The notes under the pieces: generated by a model
The model's input: only the letters and a program-made list of their open reading frames with translations
Database searches by the model: none
What the model was told of the DNA's origin: nothing
Assembly (NCBI GenBank): GCA_937969345.1
Contig: CALBVK010000395.1
Coordinates: 1 to 33,908 of the forward strand
Source of the DNA: an uncultured Acidimicrobiales bacterium
GTDB lineage: Bacteria > Actinomycetota > Acidimicrobiia > Acidimicrobiales > SHLQ01
Direction of reading: 5' to 3'
DNA length: 33,908 bases
In this document: one piece after another, positions 7,505-15,171 of the stretch
Layout: each line of letters begins with the position of its first letter
Position numbering within the stretch: position 1 is the stretch's first letter
Program-made: the position numbers and the translations under genes

Positions 7505-8956
7505 CTAGGAGAGACGAGCCTCGGGACCGAAGAGGGGGAGGATCGCTGCTCGATCCACTTTGCCCATGCTGTTTCGGGGAAGCGACTCGACGACGATGAT
7601 TGCGTCGACAGGAATTCTGCTGGCTTCGTTGATGCTCCTGGCGAGGTCCGTGAGATCCAATCGGTCGGCAACGGCGAACTCGGGAGTGGTTACGACAGCG
7701 AGGCCGACGATCTGTCCAAGGCGTTCGTCGGCGACGCCGACAACGCAGGCGTCGGTGACGAATTCGACATCACCGGCGGCGGTCTCGAGAGCTGTTGGGT
7801 CGATGTTCGTTCCGCCGCGGATGATCAGATCGCTTATTCGTCCGATGACCGACAGGGCGCCATCGGTGTCGAGCCGTCCAATGTCGCCGGTGTGTAGTGC
7901 GCCGTTGCGGTACAGCTGGGCGGTTCGCTCCGGGTCGTCGAGGTAGCCGAGCGTTCCGGTCCAGGTTCGGGCCCACGGTCCGGTTGTGGAGGGGCGTAGA
8001 CAGATCTCGCCTTCGACTCCGGGCTCAGCGAGCGCGGTGTTGGTGCCGGCGATGTCGATCTCGATGTGGGGGAGAGGGAAACCTCGCCCGCTGCCGATTG
8101 GGTCGTCGAGCGATTCGCGCACGACGCCGGTCGGGGCTTCGCTCATGCCATAGCTGAGCGTTGGACGGACACCGAACCGCGTCGCAAAGCGGGCCAGAAG
8201 TTCCGGTGCGGCTCCCGAGCCGCCGAGAATGACACGATCGAGTCCATCGAGTTGTTCGGCGTCAACGGCGTCGCTCTCGAGAAGATCGAAGGCCAGAGCC
8301 GGCACGGCAAAGAGACGGGTGACGCGATGTGTGGCGATGTCGGCTGCGAGCGTTGGTGCATACCGGCTCGCCAGCACGACGAATGTGCTGCCGCGCAGAA
8401 GCGCCGACAGCGGTCCGAGCATGAAGATGTTGGCGTTGCCGAGATCGAGTGGTGTGCCGATGCGCTCGTCGGGCGTCGGTGGCTCGAGTTCGACGCTCAC
8501 CAGACCGGGTCCGATCATGCTGTGCTGACTGTGCACGACGGCTTTGGGCGCCCCAGTCGTGCCGGACGTGAAGGCAACCAGGGCCGGAGCAAACGGATCC
8601 AGGATTTGTGAGCGATTCTGCAGGCTGACGCTGCAAAATCGCTCACAAATCTTTGTGGGGTTGGTCGGGCTGGCGAGCCAGACTGCGCCGGCTCGTAGTG
8701 TGGCCAAGATGGAGATGATCTTCTCGGCTGAATTACCTGGCGGCCACCAGCAGCACTGGCCCGGAGAGATCGTGCGAGCCACCTGCTCGACGGCGCCATC
8801 AAGCTCTGCCCAGGTCCATTGCTGGTCGCCATCGATGAGCGCGACGCGGTCGGGGTGCTCGGCCAAACCAGCGTCGAGGATCGCCGCAACGTCGGGTGGA
8901 CCAAACGGATACGGGGCAGGAGTTGGGTGGTCGACCAACCCGTCGGTGTTGAGCAA
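7505..8956 (-). CDS. AMP-binding acyl-CoA synthetase/ligase carrying an inserted palindrome
   Basis: A 483-residue member of the adenylate-forming ligase superfamily, which activates a carboxylate with ATP and passes it to CoA. The phosphate loop TSGTTGAPK is at residues 130-138. Further motifs are LSYGMSEAPTG, the adenine-contacting TGDIGRLDTDGALSVIGR, and the C-terminal catalytic lysine in NSMGKVDR. The acid substrate is unknown. Residues about 102-118 (ICERFCSVSLQNRSQI) are encoded by the palindromic element at 8605-8651. The distance from GAVWLASPTNP to the phosphate loop is about 30 residues, where relatives usually have 60 or more, so the element seems to sit at an internal deletion. 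The enzyme may be impaired or rebuilt there. The TTG start at 8956 is tentative. It follows the HD-domain gene by 8 bases, so the two are probably co-transcribed. Confidence 0.82.
   Translation of the reverse strand: MLNTDGLVDHPTPAPYPFGPPDVAAILDAGLAEHPDRVALIDGDQQWTWAELDGAVEQVARTISPGQCCWWPPGNSAEKIISILATLRAGAVWLASPTNPTKICERFCSVSLQNRSQILDPFAPALVAFTSGTTGAPKAVVHSQHSMIGPGLVSVELEPPTPDERIGTPLDLGNANIFMLGPLSALLRGSTFVVLASRYAPTLAADIATHRVTRLFAVPALAFDLLESDAVDAEQLDGLDRVILGGSGAAPELLARFATRFGVRPTLSYGMSEAPTGVVRESLDDPIGSGRGFPLPHIEIDIAGTNTALAEPGVEGEICLRPSTTGPWARTWTGTLGYLDDPERTAQLYRNGALHTGDIGRLDTDGALSVIGRISDLIIRGGTNIDPTALETAAGDVEFVTDACVVGVADERLGQIVGLAVVTTPEFAVADRLDLTDLARSINEASRIPVDAIIVVESLPRNSMGKVDRAAILPLFGPEARLS
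8605..8651 (-). repeat. 47-bp palindromic element inside the ligase gene
   Basis: Arms ATTTGTGAGCGATT (8605-8618) and AATCGCTCACAAAT (8638-8651) are perfect 14-bp inverted repeats. Inside them TGCAG (8620-8624) pairs with CTGCA (8632-8636). The 19-base centre read on the minus strand shares TCAGCCTGCA with the two copies at 32097 and 32157, which fixes this copy as inverted relative to them. It is read in-frame without a stop as part of the ligase. CAGG precedes the plus-strand arm here and at the copy beginning 32157. Confidence 0.85.
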
Positions 8957-8964
8957 CGCGGTCG

Positions 8965-9564
8965 CTACTTCTGGACAGCGTCCTTGACGGCATCGAGGCT
9001 GCTCAGCCCTCCAGGACCAAACATCGCGTCGAGCAGCGGTACGTAATATTCGAGCGGCGGGGTAGTGGCCTCGGGGTCGAATGAGGGCATATCGAACTTG
9101 GCGCAGAACTCTTCGCAGTGCTCGTAGTACTCGTGATCTTTGAGCTCGTCACGCTTGTTGCGATCCATGCCGAGGTGATGGAAGTAGTAGTAGCCCTGGA
9201 CAGTGCCGTGATGTTTGACCATCCAATGGTTTGCGTCCGATACGTATGGCTTCAAGATGCCTGCGGCAATATCGGGGTGGTTGAACGGTGCGAGGACATC
9301 GCCAATGTCGTGCAACAGGGCACACACGATGTACTCCTCGTCCTTGCCGTCTTGTTCGGCGAGGTGGGCGGTTTGCAAGCAGTGGGTCAGCCGGTCGACG
9401 GCGAACCCACCCTGGTCGCTTTTGAGGGTCTCGAGTTGTTTGACGACCTGTCCCGCGACCTCGTTGTGGGCTAGGTCGATGACCGATCCAACAATGATGT
9501 CCCAGTCCTCCTTGGTGGACTGATCCATGCGGGTGAACGTTGCTCGTGGTGCGGTATCGGTCAT
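8965..9564 (-). CDS. HD-domain protein, possible mixed-valent diiron oxygenase or phosphohydrolase
   Basis: A 199-residue soluble protein with metal ligands placed as in HD proteins: H61, H85-D86 in ALLHDIGD, H96 in FNHPD, H118/H119 in VKHHGT, and D179 in LLDAMF. The short length and the histidine between the HD pair and the HH pair resemble the PhnZ/TmpB-like diiron oxygenases of phosphonate breakdown as well as simple phosphohydrolases. Sequence alone does not separate these. I chose ATG 9564 because GGAG stands just before it; an upstream extension to 9762 has no family-like sequence. It is probably the first gene of a two-gene operon with the AMP-binding ligase. Confidence 0.75.
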   Translation of the reverse strand: MTDTAPRATFTRMDQSTKEDWDIIVGSVIDLAHNEVAGQVVKQLETLKSDQGGFAVDRLTHCLQTAHLAEQDGKDEEYIVCALLHDIGDVLAPFNHPDIAAGILKPYVSDANHWMVKHHGTVQGYYYFHHLGMDRNKRDELKDHEYYEHCEEFCAKFDMPSFDPEATTPPLEYYVPLLDAMFGPGGLSSLDAVKDAVQK

Positions 9565-9634
9565 AGCTCCAGCATGGCATAGAACCAGAGCGTGGCGAAT
9601 GGTCAACGGCTCACCGGCAGAGCCACGGCCTGTC

Positions 9635-10531
9635 TCAGAACAAACTGTCTTGGACCGCCAGTTCGTCGGGCACCACCTCGGCAATGACGAGTTCGATGCC
9701 GAACAACGCCCGGATGTCGGCAACAAATCGATCGCTTGAGCCTGGTCGGGCAATGACGACAATCCGCCCGCTGGCTGTCAGAAACTCGATGTCGTGGTTT
9801 CCCGATTGCAGCTTCAACGGGTAGGCGTGGACACGGTGCCAGATCGGATCGGTCGAAACCGGGCTGACCCAACCAGTCGAGCGCGTCTCCACTCGGTCGT
9901 CGCCGTGTCGTTCGATGAGTGCGTGGACTGTCGTGGTCCAGCGACTGAGTTCGGTGCGCAGTGCATCGTCGGCGACCGGCTGAATCAACCCGGCGAGCTT
10001 GCGCCGCACCGACACCGACTGCGACAACCCAAGTTCGACCGTGACTCGATCTTCGACCGATCGAACGGCGAACCCGTCGGTGGTGGTAGCGACCACTTGG
10101 GCGACCCACGCTCCTTGCTCTTCGAGGCGGGTGTGTAGCCGGGGTGCGGTTGAGGTGCCGACCTTGATCGAGCCGTCTCGGAACGTCGCCAAGTACAGAT
10201 TGTTCGGCTGCTCGAGGTGTGAGCGGACCGCAGCATCGAGCTCGCCGGCGCCTCGGTTGTGGGCGTGGTGGAGTTGCGACGCAAACGTGGCATCGCTCGC
10301 TGCGCATCGATCGCAGGTACGGCCGTCGTGAAGCGGTGGGCGGTCACAGTCCTCCCACGCAACCCCGCTTTGACGGAAGGGCTTGTGGCCAATGCATCGC
10401 CGTGGTGCATCTGGGCCGGTGGCGTACTGAAGCGTCAGGCCAACGAGTGGAACGAGCTCGGAGGCTCGCCCGTTGCGGCGCACACGTAGCTTTGGGGAAC
10501 CATCGTTCCAAACCATGCCGGTGATGACCAC
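9635..10531 (-). CDS. DUF2797-like conserved protein
   Basis: About 298 residues, resembling actinobacterial DUF2797 proteins. Visible features are a cysteine set (RRCIGHKPF, then CDRPPLHDGRTCDRCAAS) that could bind zinc, and a GIY-YIG-like stretch NLYLATFRDGSIKVGTSTAPR followed by RLEEQGAW. The function of the family is not established. The open frame runs on to 11206 across the divergent IclR gene, but that part is shadow sequence. Starts at GTG 10549, GTG 10531 or ATG 10516 are all possible; the middle one leaves a normal short N-terminus. It is divergent from the IclR gene, with about 150 bases between them. Confidence 0.7.
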   Translation of the reverse strand: MVITGMVWNDGSPKLRVRRNGRASELVPLVGLTLQYATGPDAPRRCIGHKPFRQSGVAWEDCDRPPLHDGRTCDRCAASDATFASQLHHAHNRGAGELDAAVRSHLEQPNNLYLATFRDGSIKVGTSTAPRLHTRLEEQGAWVAQVVATTTDGFAVRSVEDRVTVELGLSQSVSVRRKLAGLIQPVADDALRTELSRWTTTVHALIERHGDDRVETRSTGWVSPVSTDPIWHRVHAYPLKLQSGNHDIEFLTASGRIVVIARPGSSDRFVADIRALFGIELVIAEVVPDELAVQDSLF

Positions 10532-10621
10532 CGATTCGCCAGCTTCCACCGCTGGATTCTGGCCAAGAACGCCGGGCGATGACGAACCCGGAACCCGTCG
10601 TACTATCCACGGCGAGTCCAG

Positions 10622-10640
10622 TTTCCCAGTAAACGGGAAA
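10622..10640 (+). promoter_or_regulatory. Inverted repeat, candidate IclR-family operator
   Basis: TTTCCC (10622-10627) and GGGAAA (10635-10640) flank AGTAAAC. IclR-type regulators bind short AT-flanked palindromes with GGAAA/TTTCC half-sites, often in front of their own gene. This one is centred about 48 bases before the predicted IclR transcript start, between it and the divergent DUF2797 gene, so it could control both. Confidence 0.45.
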
Positions 10641-10666
10641 GCTTGCGGTGGCCTGAATGGTGGGAA

Positions 10667-10672
10667 TAGTGT
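10667..10672 (+). promoter_or_regulatory. -10 hexamer TAGTGT for the IclR gene
   Basis: TAGTGT is followed by TGAGTC and the GTG at 10679, giving the N6 leaderless spacing. The candidate operator lies just upstream, near the -35 position. Confidence 0.5.
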
Positions 10673-10678
10673 TGAGTC

Positions 10679-11428
10679 GTGTCCGTAACCTCGATCGACC
10701 GGTCGTTCCGCATCCTTCAAGAGATTTCTGAGCAACCCGGTTCGCTGTCGGACCTTTCGCGATCGCTCGATATTCCGACGAGCACGATGGGCCGTTTCCT
10801 GGGCTCGCTTCGCGCAGCTGGCGCGATCCAGCGAGAATCGGACGGCACGTATTCGATTGGACCGACGATCATTCGCCTCGCTGGTGGAGCAACGGCGAGA
10901 CCTGACCTGCTCACCGTCGCTGGCGCCCATATCTCGGCCTTGGCCAAGCTCACAAACGAGACCGCCGGCATTGCAGCAGCCGTCGATGACGACGTGTTGC
11001 ACCTCGGCCAGATCAGTAGCGACGCCGACGTCCAGGTCCGCGACTGGACCGGAGAACAGGTGCCGGCCCACCCCGGGTGCACCGGACTCGTCGTCATGGC
11101 GTATTGGCCAGACGAACAAGTCGATCGGTACCTCGCCCAGCCGCTCGAGTCGTTCAACGAATACACGGTCACTGACCCCGAGGCCATTCGGAAACGACTC
11201 GAGCACATCCGAGCTACCGGGTATCTATGGACGACCGACGAGTACGCGCTCGGTGTTACCTCCGCCGCCGCTCCTGTGCGTGACAGCAGTGGTCGAGCGG
11301 TCGGCGCACTACATGTCTTTGGTCCTTCCTACCGATTTCCAGGACCGGCGGACACCGATTCGCTGTCGACCGAACTCTGTCGACGAGCCGAGCAGATCAG
11401 CTCGGTTCTTCGTTTCCATGTCCAATAA
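10679..11428 (+). CDS. IclR-family transcriptional regulator
   Basis: A 249-residue DNA-binding regulator. Residues 1-62 are the winged helix-turn-helix, with FRILQEISEQPGSLSDLS, the recognition helix around IPTSTMGRFLGSL, and the wing GTYSIGPTI. Residues about 75-248 are the IclR effector-binding domain, with HPGCTGLVVMAY and the C-terminal GALHVFGPSYRF. These domains bind small carboxylates or aromatic compounds. The GTG start fits the -10 hexamer at 10667. The mttB-like gene begins 40 bases after its stop on the same strand, so this regulator probably controls that methyltransferase and itself. The ligand is unknown. Confidence 0.9.
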   Translation: MSVTSIDRSFRILQEISEQPGSLSDLSRSLDIPTSTMGRFLGSLRAAGAIQRESDGTYSIGPTIIRLAGGATARPDLLTVAGAHISALAKLTNETAGIAAAVDDDVLHLGQISSDADVQVRDWTGEQVPAHPGCTGLVVMAYWPDEQVDRYLAQPLESFNEYTVTDPEAIRKRLEHIRATGYLWTTDEYALGVTSAAAPVRDSSGRAVGALHVFGPSYRFPGPADTDSLSTELCRRAEQISSVLRFHVQ

Positions 11429-11467
11429 CACGAACGCAACACGCACGACCGTAACGGAGACTTCGCA

Positions 11468-13042
11468 ATGACGACCGGTATCGCCCCAAACGACGCCACT
11501 GAGGGAGAACCACGCCGTAGGCGCACAGGTGGGCGGCAACGGACGCGGGCGGCGGCCAGCGGCAATAGGGAACAGGTCGCCTTTCAGCAGGTCCGTAGAC
11601 CATTCGAGGCCACCAAAGTCGTCTCCGAGGACGAACTTGAAGCAATCCACGAAGCATCGCTCGTCGTGCTTCGCGACATCGGCATCGACTTTCTCGACGA
11701 CACCGCTCGACAGATGGTCGTCGACGCTGGAGCGACCGCGGACGGCGAGAGGGTTCGCTTCGACCCCGAGATGGTCACCGAGCTGATTTCTACGTGTCCA
11801 AGTGAGTTCACGATGCACGCCCCGAACCCGGCACACAACGTCCAGATCGGTGGAGACAATGTGGTGTTCACCGCCGTCGCGAGCCCACCGAACGTCTCGG
11901 ACACCGCGGGCGGCAGACGGGCGGGCAACCGCGAGGACTTTCGCAATCTCGTTCGCCTGACGCAACACTTCAACGCAATCCATATGCACGCCGGCTACCC
12001 CGTCGAGCCCGCCGACATCCATGCCTCAGTCCGTCACCTGCACGCGACCCACGATCTCTTGACGTTGAGCGACAAAGCGCTAAACGTCTACAGCCTGGGG
12101 ACGCAACGCAACGTCGACTGCCTCGAGATGATCCGGATTGCTCGTCAGGTACCCGACGAGCAACTCGATCGCGAGCCTTCGGTGCACACGGTGATCAACT
12201 CGTCGTCGCCACTTCGACTCGACATCCCGATGCTGCAGGGCATTCGGGCGTACTCGGCACGCAACCAAGTCATCATCATTACGCCCTTTACCCTGGCCGG
12301 TGCCATGGCACCGGTGACCGTCGCCGGAGCGGTTACGCAACAAAACGCTGAGGCGCTCGCCGGCATGGTGATGACCCAGGTGGTTCGTCCGGGCTCGCCC
12401 GTGGTCTACGGCGGGTTCACGAGCAACGTCGACATGAAGTCCGGATCGCCGGCGTTCGGTACACCCGAGTTCATCAAGTCGGCAATGCTCGGAGGCCAGC
12501 TCGCTCGCCGGTACAAGGTGCCATATCGGTCATCGAATGTAAACGCCGCCAATGCCGTTGACGCCCAGGCCGGATACGAATCAGCCTTCTCCCTCTGGGG
12601 GGCCATCATGGGTGGTGCCAACATCGTGTTTCACGGGGCCGGATGGCTCGAGGGCGGGCTACGGGCGAGCTACGAGAAGATGGTGCTCGACGCCGACCTG
12701 CTGTCGATGATGCAAACGTTTCTCGAACCGATTGGGGTAACCCCGGACGACCTCGCAATTGACGCGATTGCCGACGTGGGCCCCGGTGGCCATTTCTTTG
12801 GGACCCAACACACCCAGGACCGATACAAGACGGCGTTCTATAGCCCACTTGTTTCCGATTGGCGCAACTTTGAGTCATGGGAAGAGGCGGGATCGCCAAC
12901 CGCGCATGACAAGACGACCACCCTCGCTCAGGAGTTCCTCGCAGAATGCGAGGCGCCACAGATCGACCCGTCGACACGAGCCGAACTCGATGACTTCCTC
13001 GCCAAGCGCGTCGAAGAGGGTGGTGTTCAAACCGATTATTGA
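11468..13042 (+). CDS. Trimethylamine methyltransferase (MttB) family protein, non-pyrrolysine
   Basis: A 524-residue protein of COG5598. After a basic, Arg-rich N-terminal tail (residues 15-30) comes the family start SEDELEAIHEASLVVLRDIGIDF, and then a TIM-barrel core with PVVYGGFTSNVDMKSGSPAFGT, PYRSSNVNAANAVDAQAGYE and IMGGANIVFHGAGWLEGGL. Methanogen MttB uses an in-frame UAG pyrrolysine; this gene has none, so it belongs to the non-Pyl branch, of which MtgB demethylates glycine betaine to a corrinoid protein. No corrinoid protein or reductive activase gene lies in the window. The start is clear: GGAG lies 8 bases before the ATG. It follows the IclR gene, and a hairpin follows it. Confidence 0.87.
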   Translation: MTTGIAPNDATEGEPRRRRTGGRQRTRAAASGNREQVAFQQVRRPFEATKVVSEDELEAIHEASLVVLRDIGIDFLDDTARQMVVDAGATADGERVRFDPEMVTELISTCPSEFTMHAPNPAHNVQIGGDNVVFTAVASPPNVSDTAGGRRAGNREDFRNLVRLTQHFNAIHMHAGYPVEPADIHASVRHLHATHDLLTLSDKALNVYSLGTQRNVDCLEMIRIARQVPDEQLDREPSVHTVINSSSPLRLDIPMLQGIRAYSARNQVIIITPFTLAGAMAPVTVAGAVTQQNAEALAGMVMTQVVRPGSPVVYGGFTSNVDMKSGSPAFGTPEFIKSAMLGGQLARRYKVPYRSSNVNAANAVDAQAGYESAFSLWGAIMGGANIVFHGAGWLEGGLRASYEKMVLDADLLSMMQTFLEPIGVTPDDLAIDAIADVGPGGHFFGTQHTQDRYKTAFYSPLVSDWRNFESWEEAGSPTAHDKTTTLAQEFLAECEAPQIDPSTRAELDDFLAKRVEEGGVQTDY

Positions 13043-13081
13043 TGCACCCCGACGGTACCCGCCGAGGTGTTGGCTGACCGT

Positions 13082-13107
13082 GCTGGCTGAGTGGGTACTC
13101 AGCCAGC
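13082..13107 (+). terminator. Hairpin between the convergent mttB-like and csp genes
   Basis: GCTGGCTGAGT (13082-13092) and ACTCAGCCAGC (13097-13107) form a perfect 11-bp stem with a GGGT loop. There is no T tract on either side. The position in the 90-base gap between two convergent genes suggests a bidirectional terminator. Confidence 0.6.
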
Positions 13108-13132
13108 GGTCGTTATGGCAACGGGCAGCGTG

Positions 13133-13333
13133 TTAGACAGCCGTGACGTTGAGGGCTTCGTCACCCTTGCGTCCCGGGCCAACTTCGAACTGGACTGCTT
13201 GGCCCTCTTCGAGTGACTTGTATCCGTCCCCAGCAATGTTGCTGTAGTGAACAAACACGTCGTCGCCGTCGTCGCGTGAGATGAATCCGTAGCCCTTCTC
13301 GTTGTTGAAGAACTTAACGGTTCCTGATGGCAT
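13133..13333 (-). CDS. Cold-shock domain protein
   Basis: A 66-residue single-stranded nucleic acid-binding protein of the CspA type. RNP1 (KGYGFI, residues 13-18) and RNP2 (VFVHY, 26-30) are intact, and the length is that of a stand-alone CSD. Such proteins act as RNA chaperones in the cytoplasm. I start it at ATG 13333, preceded by AAGAAGCGAAG; the frame extends to 13408, but the extra residues are not family-like. About 150 bases lie between it and the next minus-strand gene. A TACCAT at 13410-13415 (minus) could be its -10, which would give a leader near 70 bases, as is common for csp genes. Confidence 0.93.
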   Translation of the reverse strand: MPSGTVKFFNNEKGYGFISRDDGDDVFVHYSNIAGDGYKSLEEGQAVQFEVGPGRKGDEALNVTAV

Positions 13334-13485
13334 AACTTCGCTTCTTTCCTTGATCCCGCACAGTAGGTAGTGCCACCGTACGCAAGCTCCAAACGCGGAA
13401 CTTTCCAAAATGGTAATTGCATTTGCTGCAACAGGTGGATCAAACCGAGGTATTCCCCCAACTTGTTCATCAAGAATTGTTCTTA

Positions 13486-14274
13486 CTAACGGCGGCCGCC
13501 ATCGACGAGGAACTGTTGGGCAGTGCAGGCAGCGCCGTCGTCGGCTGCCAAGAACAGCACCATCTGTGCAAACTCTTTTGGGTAGATGCGACGCTTGATT
13601 GCTTGATCGGCCAGAGTCTGGGCCTCTCCCTCAGGTGACCACCACTTGAGGAGTTGCCGTTCGGTAGCGACCCAGCCCGGCAAGACGGTATTGACCCGAA
13701 TCCCGTGCGGCCCAAAAGTGCGTGCCATGGTCCGAGTGATGCCCTCTACGCCGGACTTTGCGACCGCGTATCCAGGGAAGAAGTCTTCCTGCATCATGTA
13801 GCTGCTCGAGCCAATGTTGATGATTGAGCCGGCGTTGCGGCTGATCATGGCGGGCGCAACCGCTTGAATCGCGAAGAAGAAGTGTCGCAAGTTCGTGTTG
13901 AGTCGGTCGTCCCAATAGTCGGGGGTTACCTCCTGCCACGTGTGGCGATCGTCGCTCGCCGCGTTGTTGACCAAGACCTCGATCGACCCAAGCGCACTTT
14001 GCGCTGCGAGGATCGCCTCTTTGAGCGAATCGATGTCGACGAGATCCACCTCGTAAAAGATCGGGGTGTGGACAGCCCCAGTGCAACGTTCGATGGTGTC
14101 GGCGGCCTTGTCGGCCTGAATGTCGGCGAAGGCAACCTTGGCGCCTTGGGCTGCGAACTCTTGCACGAGCGCGCTGCCGATGCCGTCAGCCCCTCCGGTG
14201 ATGAAGACGGTACGGCCATCGAGCGATGGGTAGTTCGCATACAAAGCGTCGGGTGCAGCATGTGGATCGGTCAT
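13486..14274 (-). CDS. Short-chain dehydrogenase/reductase of a catabolic operon
   Basis: A 262-residue classical [11 protein letters not shown] at residues 26-33 binds the nucleotide, NNAA at 103-106 follows, and the catalytic tyrosine and lysine are Y169 and K173 (GYAVAK), with serines at 156-158. The acidic residue after the second strand (AFADIQ, D51) suggests NAD over NADP. It is the last of three minus-strand genes with an amidohydrolase and a 2-hydroxyacid dehydrogenase. That combination recalls sugar-acid or lactone breakdown, where an SDR makes the lactone that the amidohydrolase opens. ATG 14274 lies 2 bases after the preceding stop, with AGGAAAC upstream; the longer frame to 14442 overlaps that gene and is rejected. 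Confidence 0.88.
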   Translation of the reverse strand: MTDPHAAPDALYANYPSLDGRTVFITGGADGIGSALVQEFAAQGAKVAFADIQADKAADTIERCTGAVHTPIFYEVDLVDIDSLKEAILAAQSALGSIEVLVNNAASDDRHTWQEVTPDYWDDRLNTNLRHFFFAIQAVAPAMISRNAGSIINIGSSSYMMQEDFFPGYAVAKSGVEGITRTMARTFGPHGIRVNTVLPGWVATERQLLKWWSPEGEAQTLADQAIKRRIYPKEFAQMVLFLAADDGAACTAQQFLVDGGRR

Positions 14275-14276
14275 GA

Positions 14277-15164
14277 TCAGGTTTCCTGTGTCTCGAGAGT
14301 TGATGATTCGGGAAAGTCGTAGAGCCGAGTTGGGTTCTCCACGAGTATGCGTCGAGCGAGCTCGGTGTTTGGAATCCAGCGATTGGCCAGCGTCGCAAGT
14401 TCGTCGGGGCCGAGCTGATGTGCTTGTCCAGGGTGAGGCCAATTCGTTGCCCAGACCGCTCTGTCGCCAACTCGCTCGAGTAGCGCCGTGGCGAGTGGTT
14501 CAACATCGGAGTAGCCATCGGGCCCCGACACCGATGACTCATACGGAGCGGAGATCTTCACCCAGCCGTTTGTTTCGACGAGTGTGAGGAGAGCGAGAAA
14601 AGCGTCGTCGTTGATCGTCACCGGCGGCATAAACCGGCCGACGTGGTCGACGACGACTTCGGTTGGGAGGCCGAGTAACTGGGGTAACCGATCGGGCAGG
14701 TCGCGGCCATTCATCTGCAACTGAACGTGCCAACCAAATTCGGCAATGGCGGCAGCGACCGGGGCTAACTGGTCCCAGCCCACGGCACCGCCGGGAAGCA
14801 TGTGAAAGCGGGCGCCGCGAACTCCAGCGGCGTGCAAACGCGCAAGCTCTTCGCTCGATGTAGAGGCGTCGATGACCATAACCCCACGAACAGAGTCGGT
14901 GCCGTTGCTCTCCGCCAGCTGGGCCATTCCGTCGAGCTGGCAGGTGTTGTCGAGCCCGTACGTCGTTGGCTGGACCACGACGGTCCGGTCGATATTGAGT
15001 GAGCGTCGGAGCGTGTCATACAGTGCTGGCGTTGCATCGGGAGGGAACAGAACAGCGTCGGGCGAGGCCGGGTAGCGCTCGTCGTAGAAGTGCATATGGC
15101 AATCCGTTGCCGGCCCGGCCGACCACAGAACTCCGCTCGGTGAGGGTTCTTTGCTCGCAGTCAT
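14277..15164 (-). CDS. Amidohydrolase-2 family lactonase-like hydrolase
   Basis: A 295-residue TIM-barrel protein of the COG3618-type amidohydrolases, which include 2-pyrone-4,6-dicarboxylate lactonase and sugar lactonases or isomerases. HMH at residues 23-25 is the strand-1 motif. H147 (HVQLQMNGRDL) and H174 (VVDHVGRFMPP) mark later strands. The strand-8 position, normally aspartate in TDWPH, is N241 in WATNWPHP. Loss of the general-base aspartate would alter or abolish ordinary hydrolysis, as in isomerase-like branches. It sits between the dehydrogenase and SDR genes with 7 and 2 bases between them, a tight operon. ATG 15164 is chosen because the upstream part of the frame lies inside the preceding gene. 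Confidence 0.83.
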   Translation of the reverse strand: MTASKEPSPSGVLWSAGPATDCHMHFYDERYPASPDAVLFPPDATPALYDTLRRSLNIDRTVVVQPTTYGLDNTCQLDGMAQLAESNGTDSVRGVMVIDASTSSEELARLHAAGVRGARFHMLPGGAVGWDQLAPVAAAIAEFGWHVQLQMNGRDLPDRLPQLLGLPTEVVVDHVGRFMPPVTINDDAFLALLTLVETNGWVKISAPYESSVSGPDGYSDVEPLATALLERVGDRAVWATNWPHPGQAHQLGPDELATLANRWIPNTELARRILVENPTRLYDFPESSTLETQET

Positions 15165-15171
15165 CGCAGTG

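Noticed and set aside
10532..11206. Open frame extending the DUF2797-like gene across the IclR gene (minus strand)
   Set aside because: The IclR gene on the plus strand is certain, and the extension has no resemblance to the family.
13470..13485. AAGAATTGTTCTT inverted repeat after the SDR operon
   Set aside because: The stem is only five AT-rich pairs with a three-base loop and no T tract; too weak to call a terminator.
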